Assembly (NCBI GenBank): GCA_001898485.1
Contig: MKTY01000024.1
Span: forward strand, 124,001-188,000
DNA from: Sphingobacteriales bacterium 46-32
Lineage (GTDB): Bacteria > Bacteroidota > Bacteroidia > Chitinophagales > Chitinophagaceae
Length of the DNA stretch: 64,000 bases
Direction: 5' to 3'
This document shows positions 56,423 to 64,000 of the stretch, in pieces (position 1 is the stretch's first letter; the number at the start of each line of letters is the position of its first letter). The position numbers were made by a program, and so were the translations under genes. The notes beneath the pieces were generated by a model. The model ran no database searches and had not been told where the DNA came from. It worked only from the letters and a program-made list of their open reading frames with translations.

Positions 56423-58048
56423 ATGATCATGAAATATAATTTCAAATACCTGATTGCTTCTGCATTGCTTTTTACGATGCTCCTGGGGGTGTCGTGCAAA
56501 AAAGCGCTGGAAGAGAAGCCCTTTTCTTTCCTTTCTCCTGAAAATTTTTATCAGTCAGAAAGTGATGCCAAAACCGCTATTAATGGTGTGTACAATGTTC
56601 TTTATTCATGGGACATGTATATGCAGCCCTTCTGGAACCTGACTGTGTTGGATGATGACCATGTATCTGGAGCCGACTGGTACCTGGGTACATCAGGCGC
56701 CGGTAACCCGCAGGGATACTGGGGTGTGGATGGCCCATGGGTGGGTTGTTACTCCATGATAGCGCGTGCCAACACAGTGCTGGAAAATGTGGGTAAGATG
56801 GAATCGAATATCGACCCGGATATCAAGAACCGCATAATGGGTGAAGCACATTTCCTGCGTGGCTGGGCTTATTTTCAGTTGGTACAGTTATATGGTGGAG
56901 TGCCTATCCGGCTGCAGTCGCTGGAGATCGATCAGGAATCGAGCAAGCCGCGCGCTTCGGTGGTTGAAACCTATGAAGTGGTGTTTGAAGAACTGAAGCA
57001 GGCCGAAACACTTTTGTTTCCCAAAGGTCATGAGAAGGCCGGCGAGCTGGGCCGTGTCACACGCGGGCTGGCCAAAGCATTTCTCGCCAAAGCCTATCTT
57101 ACCATGGCATCGGGGGCTGTGTCAGGCGGTACTATCAGCGTGCGTGGTGGTCAGAATAACAATTACTACGATTATCCTAAAAATGTAGTGGCCGGCCTTG
57201 AAGGTGTGGATGCGCAGACTTATTTTGGCCTGGCACGCGATAAGGCGCTTGAAGTAATTCAGAGTAATGAATACAGCCTGTTTACCAGTTGGAAAGATCT
57301 GTGGAATAAAGCCAGCCGCAATAAACAGGAGCATATGTGGGAGGTGCAATCGCTGGCTGGTACAGCATTCATCAATAACCTGCACAACTATTTTTCTGCA
57401 TATTCCAGCTTTGGCCGCGGTGCTGTATGGATGACTAATAATCATTACATGGACTATGAGGACCAGGATAAACGTGTGCTGGATGGGGTAGCGCACAATT
57501 ATCAGAGCAATACCAATTACCGGTATTATTACCCCTCCTGGCAGGCCAGCCTTTACCAGGTTGTAAATGGCGTAACATATAATAATAACGGCAATACAGA
57601 CAATCGTGCCTATATCATTAAGTACGCATCTGTAGCTGATAGCACTGTTGCCAATAGCGATGCTTTTTATCCGCTGATGCGTTATTCGGAAGTATTGCTG
57701 ATGTATGCCGAGGCAGCCAATGAAGCTTCTAACGGACCCACTACCGAGGCGTATACTTACCTGAATGCAGTGCGTAGCCGGGCCAGTGCAACGGATGCAC
57801 CTGCAGGTATGACCCGCGACCAGTTCCGCAATTTTGTTATTGCAGAGCGTGCACGTGAGTTTGCGCTGGAGGGTATCCGTCGTTTTGACCTGATGCGCTG
57901 GGGTATTTATCTCGATGTCATGAATAAGATTCAGATAGGTCAGAATAATATTTCTAAAGTGAGGGCAACGCGCAACCTGTTGCTGCCTATACCACAGGGA
58001 GAGCTCAACAGCAACCGCGCCATTACTGCCAATAATCCCGGCTGGTAA
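56423..58048 (+). CDS. SusD/RagB-type glycan-binding lipoprotein
   Basis: A 541-residue surface lipoprotein that closes the SusC barrel over the glycan. The lipobox LGVSC puts the lipidated Cys at residue 25 after MIMKYNFKYLIASALL. Typical SusD features are the helical TPR-like core (GEAHFLRGWAYFQLVQLYGGVPIRL), RGLAKAFLAKAYLTMASG and the C-terminal FVIAERAREFALEGIRRFDLMRWG. Starting codons at 56423 and 56429 both work. It lies 21 bp after the SusC gene and 31 bp before the TIG lipoprotein gene, all in one operon. A binding site for mannan cannot be shown by eye. Confidence 0.95.
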   Translation: MIMKYNFKYLIASALLFTMLLGVSCKKALEEKPFSFLSPENFYQSESDAKTAINGVYNVLYSWDMYMQPFWNLTVLDDDHVSGADWYLGTSGAGNPQGYWGVDGPWVGCYSMIARANTVLENVGKMESNIDPDIKNRIMGEAHFLRGWAYFQLVQLYGGVPIRLQSLEIDQESSKPRASVVETYEVVFEELKQAETLLFPKGHEKAGELGRVTRGLAKAFLAKAYLTMASGAVSGGTISVRGGQNNNYYDYPKNVVAGLEGVDAQTYFGLARDKALEVIQSNEYSLFTSWKDLWNKASRNKQEHMWEVQSLAGTAFINNLHNYFSAYSSFGRGAVWMTNNHYMDYEDQDKRVLDGVAHNYQSNTNYRYYYPSWQASLYQVVNGVTYNNNGNTDNRAYIIKYASVADSTVANSDAFYPLMRYSEVLLMYAEAANEASNGPTTEAYTYLNAVRSRASATDAPAGMTRDQFRNFVIAERAREFALEGIRRFDLMRWGIYLDVMNKIQIGQNNISKVRATRNLLLPIPQGELNSNRAITANNPGW

Positions 58049-58079
58049 ATAAAATTTTCAAACAATAACCACTTGTTAT

Positions 58080-59117
58080 ATGAAACGAACACTCCAAATT
58101 TTTTGCTCACCCGCTGTAATGGCACTGCTGCTGATGACGGTGCTGGCAGTTTCCTGTAAAAAGGAAAAGAATGAGGATACCAATCCTCCCATAATCACGG
58201 GTGTAACCAGCCTGCTTGATCGTGCCAATATGCTGGAGTCGGCCGACTTTGATCAATGGATTGTTATCAAAGGGCAGCATCTGGCTACTACTTTTAAAGT
58301 AGACTTTAATGGCGAGATCGCATTTGATTCGCTGGTATATGCCAACGACTCAATCATCACCGTGAAAATCCCCAAAACGCTTCCCGATCCCGTTAATAAT
58401 CCTATTACGGTCTACACGAAGTATGGAACAGCTACCTATAATTTCCGTATTCTGCAACCGCCGCCGGTTATTAGTGGATTTGATCCGGTAGCCGGACCAG
58501 AAGGTACAGAGGTAAATATCCTGGGCGATTTCTTTAATGGTGTGACCAGCGTTAAGTTCAACGATGTGGAAGTGCCCATTATTTCAAGCAGCAAATCCAT
58601 CATCAAAGTACAGGTACCTGTAGGGCAAACGTATGGATATGTGTATGTAACTACTCCCGTAGGTACCGCACGCTCCGAAAAGGTGTTCGGATTTAAGCTG
58701 ACAGTATATGATGAGGCGCTGGCGACCGGATGGTCCAATACTTCCTTTAGCTGCGCAACAAACTACGCACATGCCGATACAGTGAAAAGAGGAACGAAAG
58801 CACTAAGAGCGGAGACCACGGCTGCCTGGGGTGCACTGCGCGTGAGCAAGGCTGCTCCGGCAATAGATCTGACCGGTTATAGCGGGGTAAAATTCTCCAT
58901 TTATGGTGGCCCCACATCTGAAGGTAAAAAGGTAAAACTGATGATCAATGGTGTGACTGCTACCGGGTATACCTTTACGATCAAATCCGGCCAGTGGCTC
59001 GATTTTCAGATCCCCCTTTCATCGCTGGGCAACCCTGCCACAGTTAGTACAATTACCTTCCAGGAGTTCAGCGGAATAAAACAATTGCTCTACTTTGACG
59101 ATATTGGACTTTATTAA
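58080..59117 (+). CDS. IPT/TIG-domain surface lipoprotein, probable glycan-binding protein
   Basis: A 345-residue lipoprotein; the lipobox is VLAVSC with Cys26, followed by KKEKNEDTNPP. Two IPT/TIG-like Ig folds follow (about 38-125, with WIVIKGQHLATTFKVDFNG; and about 128-210, with ISGFDPVAGPEGTEVNILGDFF and VPIISSSKSIIKVQVP). The last ~130 residues, ending in QLLYFDDIGLY, have the beta-rich look of a carbohydrate-binding module (DLTGYSGVKFSIYGG, WLDFQIPLSSLG). Such SusE-like proteins sit on the cell surface and hold the polysaccharide. It occupies the place of SusE in the operon. The ligand is inferred to be mannan. Confidence 0.87.
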   Translation: MKRTLQIFCSPAVMALLLMTVLAVSCKKEKNEDTNPPIITGVTSLLDRANMLESADFDQWIVIKGQHLATTFKVDFNGEIAFDSLVYANDSIITVKIPKTLPDPVNNPITVYTKYGTATYNFRILQPPPVISGFDPVAGPEGTEVNILGDFFNGVTSVKFNDVEVPIISSSKSIIKVQVPVGQTYGYVYVTTPVGTARSEKVFGFKLTVYDEALATGWSNTSFSCATNYAHADTVKRGTKALRAETTAAWGALRVSKAAPAIDLTGYSGVKFSIYGGPTSEGKKVKLMINGVTATGYTFTIKSGQWLDFQIPLSSLGNPATVSTITFQEFSGIKQLLYFDDIGLY

Positions 59118-59184
59118 AAAGTTGTTTTTATAATGAGCATAATACAGGCAGAGAGTAAGCAATCAATAAGCAGTATTCCAACCG

Positions 59185-59214
59185 GTTCCGGCCTCCCTTG
59201 CGGAGGGCCGGAAC
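59185..59214 (+). other. GC-rich hairpin just upstream of the GH26 gene
   Basis: Left arm gttccggcctcc (59185-59196) pairs with 59202-59214 (nine pairs, a one-base bulge, then three pairs) around the loop cttgc. No T run follows, so it is unlikely to be a terminator. It lies 11 bp before the GH26 ATG at 59226 and could stabilise or process the operon mRNA. Confidence 0.5.
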
Positions 59215-59225
59215 TGTTGGGATAT

Positions 59226-60368
59226 ATGCCTGCCCGACCAACAAACTTTTTCCGCTTTCTTTTAGCAGGAGTGTTGTTGCTATTTACTTTTTTTCTAAAA
59301 GCACAACAACCGGCTGATCCCTTAGCTACGCCAGAGGCAAAACGTTTATATGCGAGCCTCGATCGCCTGAGTAAAACACATACACTCTTTGGACACCAGG
59401 ATGCACTGGCCTACGGTGTGGGCTGGAAGGCTATCAGTGGCAACAGTGATGTGAAAATTGTGACGGGTGACTATCCTGCAGTCTATGGCTGGGATCTGGG
59501 CCATCTGGAGCTGGACTCATCGCGCAATCTCGATGGTATTCCATTTACTAAAATGCGTGATTATATCCGTCAGGGCTACGACCGTGAAGCGGTAATCACC
59601 ATCAGCTGGCATCTGCGCAATCCCCTTAATCTCAAATCCGCATGGGATACTACTCACGGAAGTGTGGGTGCCATACTGCCCGGCGGAGCGAAGCACGAAT
59701 TATTTAAAAGCTGGCTTGATAAGGTAGCCGTATTTATGCAAAGTCTGAAAGGAAGTGATGGGAAAGCTATTCCCGTTTTGTTTCGCCCTTTTCATGAGTT
59801 TACCGGCAACTGGTTTTGGTGGTGCCGCAATGTATGTACTCCCGATGAGTTTATTGCGCTTTGGCGCTTTACTGTACAATACCTGCGCGATGTAAAGGGA
59901 TTGCATCAACTGCTGTTTGTTTATAATACAGCGGATTTTAAAGATGCCGCAGATTTTCTGCGCCGTTATCCGGGCGATGATGTGGTGGATGTCCTCAGCT
60001 TTGATATGTATCAGCATGGTGGCGGCGATAAACGAATTGCGTTCAGAGATGAAGCCAGACGGAGGTTGACGATTATCTGTGAGCTGGCGACTGAAAAAAA
60101 GAAGATTGCTGCTTTTGCAGAAACAGGTTATGAGGCCATACCCGATGCCCGCTGGTGGACAGAAACCCTGCTGCCAACCTTTCGCGGACTACCAGTAGCC
60201 TGGGTACTTGTATGGCGTAATCATGGATATAAATCATGGGAAAAGGCTATGCATCATTATGCGCCCTATAAGGGACATATTTCGGCGGCCGACTTTATAA
60301 AATTTTTTAACGATCCCCAGATGATGTTTGAACGTAAGCTGCGGGCTCAGCACATCTACAGGCATTGA
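59226..60368 (+). CDS. GH26 beta-mannanase, exported
   Basis: A 380-residue glycoside hydrolase that cuts beta-1,4-mannan. The start at 59226 gives the signal peptide MPARPTNFFRFLLAGVLLLF to FLKAQ; an upstream in-frame ATG at 59133 would run through the GC hairpin and add 31 residues. GH26 motifs are HTLFGHQDALAYGVGW, the acid/base Glu191 in FRPFHEFTGNWFWW and the nucleophile Glu299 in AFAETGYE, with WVLVWRNHGY at the last strand. Single domain, no visible lipobox. In Bacteroides fragilis the GH26 of the equivalent operon releases mannobiose. It is followed by the symporter gene after one base. Confidence 0.93.
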   Translation: MPARPTNFFRFLLAGVLLLFTFFLKAQQPADPLATPEAKRLYASLDRLSKTHTLFGHQDALAYGVGWKAISGNSDVKIVTGDYPAVYGWDLGHLELDSSRNLDGIPFTKMRDYIRQGYDREAVITISWHLRNPLNLKSAWDTTHGSVGAILPGGAKHELFKSWLDKVAVFMQSLKGSDGKAIPVLFRPFHEFTGNWFWWCRNVCTPDEFIALWRFTVQYLRDVKGLHQLLFVYNTADFKDAADFLRRYPGDDVVDVLSFDMYQHGGGDKRIAFRDEARRRLTIICELATEKKKIAAFAETGYEAIPDARWWTETLLPTFRGLPVAWVLVWRNHGYKSWEKAMHHYAPYKGHISAADFIKFFNDPQMMFERKLRAQHIYRH

Positions 60369-60369
60369 T

Positions 60370-62199
60370 ATGAAGCTACAGTTGATTGATATTCTGATCA
60401 TGCTCACCTATCTGGCCTCTATGGTAATGGTGGGCTTCTGGATGAGAAAAAAAGCGAGGCTTAACAAAGAAAGTTATCTCATGGGCGGTAAGTCGCTGCC
60501 CTGGTATATGCTGGGGTTGAGCGATGCCAGCGATATGTTTGACATCAGTGGCACCATGTGGATGGTGGCACTCTGTTTTGTCTATGGTATGAAGAGCATC
60601 TGGATACCCTGGCTATGGCCGGTATTTAACCAGGTATTCATGATGATGTTTCTGTCAAAGTGGTTACGCAGATCCAATGCCAATACCGGTGCCGAATGGT
60701 TAAAGACACGTTTTGGTACTACCGGTAAAGGTGTACAGGGCTCCCATAGTGTGGTAGTGATATTTGCGCTGATTGGCTGCTTCGGCTTCCTGGCCTATGG
60801 GTTTATTGGTCTCGGTAAGTTCATTGAAATATTTGTGCCATGGGAGGCCGTGAGTGCCTATGTGCCTTTTGATGTGGCGCCTGCCTATGTACCCCACTTT
60901 TATGGCATCGTGTTTACGTTATTTGCCATGTTTTATTCGATCATTGGTGGTATGCACAGTATTGTACTGGGCGACTTCATCAAATACATGATTATGATCG
61001 TGGCCTGTGTATCGGTGGCTGTCATCGCTATGATGCATTTGCATCAGAATGGGGGACAACTGCAGGTGCCTGATGGCTGGCTCAATCCGTTTTTTGGCTG
61101 GGAACTGGGGCTCGACTGGAGTGCTACTATACCCGAAGCCAATCAGAAAATTGCCGACGATGGATTTGGCCTCTTCGGCATATTCTTTATGATGATGCTC
61201 TTCAAAGGCATATTTGCAAGTCTGGCAGGACCGGCACCAAACTATGATATGCAAAAAATTCTGTCTACGCGTTCTCCCAAAGAGGCCAGTAAAATGACAG
61301 GTTTTGTATCGATCATATTGCTGCCGGTACGTTACTCGATGGTAATAGGCCTCACCGTGCTGGCGCTGCTTTATTATAAACAGATGAATCTGACGGGCGC
61401 AGATGGTACCGACTTCGAGCGCATACTGCCGGCCACCATCAATCAGTTTCTGCCGGCGGGTATTATGGGGCTGGTGCTTACCGGTCTGCTGGGCGCCTTT
61501 ATGGGTACTTTTTCCGGTACACTCAATGCCGCGCAGGCCTACATCATTAATGATGTTTACCTGAAGTACATTAACCCAACGGCCAGCAATAAAAAGGTAA
61601 TCAGGGCCAATTACCTGGTCGGTGTGATTGTAGTGGCCATAGGTATTGTACTTGGTTTTTTTGCACGCGATGTAAATAGTGTGCTGCAATGGATTGTAGG
61701 TGGGTTGTATGGAGGTTATATCGCCGCCAACCTGTTTAAATGGTACTGGTGGCGCTTCAATGCACATGGATTTTTCTGGGGCATGGCCAGCGGCATTGTT
61801 GGTGCGCTGGTATTCCTCAAACTGTTTGATGGCCTGTTTCTCTACATCTGGCCGCTGCTCTTTGTAATCTCTATTGCAGGGTGCCTGATAGGAACTTATA
61901 CCGCACCGCCAACAGAAATGGAGACCCTGAAATCATTTTACAAAACAGTAAAACCCTGGGGCTTCTGGAAACCTGTGCACGAGCAGGTAGTTGCCGATGA
62001 TCCTTCCTTTGAGCCCAACCGGCGGTTTAAACTTGATATGTTCAATGTGGTGCTGGGCATCATAGCGCAGTGTTGCCTCACGCTGTTGCCGATGTATGTA
62101 GTGCTGTGGATGAAATTACCGCTGTTGATCACTATTGCCATACTTGCGGTGATTGTTATTATTCTTAAAAAAACCTGGTGGAATAAACTCGAAAACTAA
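60370..62199 (+). CDS. Sodium:solute symporter, probable mannobiose/oligosaccharide transporter
   Basis: A 609-residue inner membrane transporter of the solute:sodium symporter (SSS) family with about 13-14 helices. The start at 60370 (MKLQLIDILIMLTYLASMVM) fits the family. Motifs are RLNKESYLMGGKSLPWYMLGLSDASDMFDISG, the sodium-binding region of helix 1, GFIGLGKFIEIF, YSIIGGMHSIVLGDFIKY and LTGLLGAFMGTFSGTLNAAQAY. It lies one base after the GH26 stop. In Bacteroidota the mannan operon holds such a symporter next to mannosylglucose phosphorylase and epimerase, so a mannobiose import role is inferred, though substrate is not shown by sequence. Confidence 0.9.
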   Translation: MKLQLIDILIMLTYLASMVMVGFWMRKKARLNKESYLMGGKSLPWYMLGLSDASDMFDISGTMWMVALCFVYGMKSIWIPWLWPVFNQVFMMMFLSKWLRRSNANTGAEWLKTRFGTTGKGVQGSHSVVVIFALIGCFGFLAYGFIGLGKFIEIFVPWEAVSAYVPFDVAPAYVPHFYGIVFTLFAMFYSIIGGMHSIVLGDFIKYMIMIVACVSVAVIAMMHLHQNGGQLQVPDGWLNPFFGWELGLDWSATIPEANQKIADDGFGLFGIFFMMMLFKGIFASLAGPAPNYDMQKILSTRSPKEASKMTGFVSIILLPVRYSMVIGLTVLALLYYKQMNLTGADGTDFERILPATINQFLPAGIMGLVLTGLLGAFMGTFSGTLNAAQAYIINDVYLKYINPTASNKKVIRANYLVGVIVVAIGIVLGFFARDVNSVLQWIVGGLYGGYIAANLFKWYWWRFNAHGFFWGMASGIVGALVFLKLFDGLFLYIWPLLFVISIAGCLIGTYTAPPTEMETLKSFYKTVKPWGFWKPVHEQVVADDPSFEPNRRFKLDMFNVVLGIIAQCCLTLLPMYVVLWMKLPLLITIAILAVIVIILKKTWWNKLEN

Positions 62200-62212
62200 A
62201 TAACCTTATTAT

Positions 62213-63442
62213 ATGGATAAGCAGTTTAAAGAAAGAATGCAGATGCTGGTGGGCGATTATGAACAGCTTCTGAAACGTGAAAACAAAAAACTGGAATCAC
62301 TACATGGCCTTTATCACCGGTACCTTCATCCGGTGCTGACTACGGCTCATGTGCCGCTTACCTGGCAATACGATTTTAATCCGGACACCAATCCGCGTCT
62401 CCTGCTTCGTAATGGCATTAACTCAGTGCTCAACGCCGGAGCTATCAAATGGAATGGCCGCTATCTGCTAATGGCCCGTGTGGAAGGCTATGATCGCAAA
62501 TCGTTTTTTGGTATTGCAGAAAGCCCCAATGGAGTTGACAATTTTGTATTCTGGGATACGCCGGCCACTATACCAGAAACAGACGAGCCTGATACCAATA
62601 TATATGATATCCGTCTGGTGGCACACGAAGACGGCTGGATATATGGATTGTTTTGTACAGAGCGCCGCGCCAAAGACGTGCCCGAGACCGATCAGTCATC
62701 TGCTGTAGCGCAATGCGGCATTGTACGCACACGCGACCTTGTCAGTTGGGAACGGCTGCCCGACCTGGTTACTCCATCTCCGCAGCAGCGAAATGTAGTT
62801 TTACATCCCGAATTTGTAAACGGTAAATATGCTTTCTATACCCGCCCGCAGGATGGTTTCATTGAAGCCGGTAAAGGTGGTGGCATTGGCTTCGGACTGG
62901 CCGATGATATTACGCAGGCAGTCATCAGCGAAGAGTTTATAGTAGATCCGAAAATATATCATACCGTATATGAATTAAAAAACGGATCAGGCCCTGCACC
63001 ATTGCGGACTCCGCATGGCTGGCTGCACCTGGCACACGGAGTGCGCAATACAGCAGCCGGTCTGCGATATGTGCTGTATATGTTTATGACGGATCTGCAT
63101 GATCTGACCCGCGTTATTTATAAGCCCGCCGGGTATTTCCTTGCACCCGAAGGAGCAGAACGGGTAGGTGATGTGTCGAATGTTGTATTCAGCAATGGCT
63201 GGATACTGGACGATGACGGTACCGTATTCATCTATTATGCATCTTCAGATACGCGCATGCATGTAGCGACCACTACACTGGATATACTCACAGATTATGT
63301 AATGAATACACCGGCTGATGAATTTACTTCGGCTACCTCAGTAAAACGCATCCAGGCGCTGGTAGCCGCTAATAATGATTTTAAGGATTCCCTGGTTTCT
63401 GAGCCGGTACGTGAAGAACCGGTATATAAATTATCAGAATGA
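62213..63442 (+). CDS. GH130 4-O-beta-D-mannosyl-D-glucose phosphorylase
   Basis: A 409-residue cytoplasmic phosphorylase that splits Man-beta-1,4-Glc with phosphate into alpha-mannose 1-phosphate and glucose. It is a five-bladed beta-propeller. The catalytic Asp132 lies in TNIYDIRLV, next to the one reported for the Bacteroides fragilis enzyme (Asp131). Other motifs are [69 protein letters not shown] and [12 protein letters not shown]. The long N-terminal helix [21 protein letters not shown] is typical of subfamily GH130_1. Its stop overlaps the next start (ATGA), which ties it to the epimerase. Confidence 0.93.
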   Translation: MDKQFKERMQMLVGDYEQLLKRENKKLESLHGLYHRYLHPVLTTAHVPLTWQYDFNPDTNPRLLLRNGINSVLNAGAIKWNGRYLLMARVEGYDRKSFFGIAESPNGVDNFVFWDTPATIPETDEPDTNIYDIRLVAHEDGWIYGLFCTERRAKDVPETDQSSAVAQCGIVRTRDLVSWERLPDLVTPSPQQRNVVLHPEFVNGKYAFYTRPQDGFIEAGKGGGIGFGLADDITQAVISEEFIVDPKIYHTVYELKNGSGPAPLRTPHGWLHLAHGVRNTAAGLRYVLYMFMTDLHDLTRVIYKPAGYFLAPEGAERVGDVSNVVFSNGWILDDDGTVFIYYASSDTRMHVATTTLDILTDYVMNTPADEFTSATSVKRIQALVAANNDFKDSLVSEPVREEPVYKLSE

Positions 63443-64000
63443 GTATAGACCTGCAGGCAGATATAGCAAAGAAAGAGTGGCTGGCCGGCTTTCGGCAGCA
63501 GCTCGAAGAAGAGTTGCAGACTATTCTTGACTGGTGGATGCATCATGCCAAAGATGAGGAACGCGGCGGCTTCTACGGAAGTGTTAGTGACTCGAATGAA
63601 CACGATAGCATTGCCCCCAAAGGATTGGTATTACACGCCCGTGCAGTATGGACATTTGCCGCAGCATACCGCTACACCGGCCAACAACAATACTTGTCAG
63701 AAGCCGAAAAAGCCTTTCATTTTCTTGAATCAGCATTCCTGGATAAAATAAATGGCGGGTTTTACTGGTCGGTAGATGCAGAAGGGCGTATGTTCGATGG
63801 CAAAAAACAAATTTATGGCCAGGCCTTTGCGATCTATGGACTATCAGAGTTGTATCTGGCAAGTGGATATCAATCGGCGCTTGATTATGCCATAGGTCTT
63901 TATGAACAGCTTGAAAAGATAGCATGGGATAAACAATACGGCGGATATATAGAGGCATTTGAGCAGGACTGGGCACCACGGGCAGACTTCAGGTTGAGTG
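63439..64000 (+). CDS. Cellobiose 2-epimerase-like protein (3' end cut off by the window)
   Basis: Starts ATGAG at 63439, overlapping the GH130 stop by four bases (ATGA), and runs open to the right window edge (187 codons visible). The sequence [59 protein letters not shown] and [20 protein letters not shown] matches the start of the (alpha/alpha)6-barrel of the AGE / cellobiose 2-epimerase family. In the known mannan pathway this enzyme turns mannobiose into mannosylglucose, the substrate of the GH130 enzyme before it. The catalytic His residues further on are outside the window, so activity cannot be judged. Confidence 0.9.
   Translation, partial: MSIDLQADIAKKEWLAGFRQQLEEELQTILDWWMHHAKDEERGGFYGSVSDSNEHDSIAPKGLVLHARAVWTFAAAYRYTGQQQYLSEAEKAFHFLESAFLDKINGGFYWSVDAEGRMFDGKKQIYGQAFAIYGLSELYLASGYQSALDYAIGLYEQLEKIAWDKQYGGYIEAFEQDWAPRADFRLS

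Noticed and set aside
60919-61767. 282-codon frame opposite the symporter gene
   Set aside because: Shadow frame; Cys/His/Tyr-rich composition typical of antisense reading.

Overview
The window comes from a member of the Bacteroidota, most likely the Chitinophagaceae or a close relative. Signs of this are type IX secretion sorting tails on two surface proteins, a PorX regulator, a SusC/SusD pair, an LpxC-FabZ fusion, an archaeal-type prenylglyceryl-phosphate synthase, a B12-dependent ribonucleotide reductase, promoters of the TTTG / TAnnTTTG type and an almost complete lack of Shine-Dalgarno sequences. The genus cannot be named from the sequence alone. No tRNA, rRNA, CRISPR array, prophage or insertion sequence was seen.

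Layout. 1-10.4 kb: the 3' part of mfd (cut by the window edge), a 1799-residue secreted subtilase with a type A sorting tail, a small four-helix membrane protein and a type B sorting protein. 10.4-19 kb: a small conserved protein, gyrB, and lipid A genes (lpxC-fabZ, lpxD) split up by an acyltransferase-like membrane protein and a ChaN-like protein, then an HD-domain phosphohydrolase. 19-30 kb: an esterase, porX, a small protein, an MBL-fold hydrolase, a DUF4760-like membrane protein, an acyl-CoA dehydrogenase, a DPP-IV-like peptidase, a membrane-anchored cytochrome c and an MsbA-type ABC exporter. 30-46 kb: mostly housekeeping genes (rbfA, an FtsX/LolE-type permease, the N-terminal half of a split transketolase, a WecA/TagO-type transferase, frr, an EamA transporter, ppk2, mscL, scpA, an OsmC protein, an L,D-transpeptidase, dxs, a LytS/LytTR two-component pair, an M28 peptidase, GGGPS and a DUF2490 protein). 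46-50 kb: nrdJ with a long leader, bracketed by repeat arrays. 50-64 kb: a mannan utilisation locus.

The mannan locus is the clearest set of genes working together. An AraC regulator and two SGNH esterases (one CE2-like) run leftward. A SusC receptor, SusD, a TIG-domain lipoprotein, a GH26 mannanase, a sodium-type sugar symporter, a GH130 mannosylglucose phosphorylase and a truncated cellobiose 2-epimerase-like gene run rightward. This is the known epimerase/phosphorylase route for beta-mannan, here with deacetylating enzymes at its edge.

The least explained feature is a set of short-word intergenic repeats. At four convergent gene pairs (8670-8754, 27923-28084, 38207-38679, 50281-50398) the space between the two stop codons is filled largely by purine-rich words on the left and pyrimidine-rich words on the right. 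In three of the four the words start directly after a stop codon. One of these junctions has grown into a three-copy 122-bp tandem array with a nested 14-bp repeat. Related arrays lie in two divergent gaps (14427-14456 and 46386-46569). Other points of interest are a possible 42-codon gene in the nrdJ leader, a 12-codon ORF followed by a terminator, and two palindromes upstream of the acyl-CoA dehydrogenase gene.
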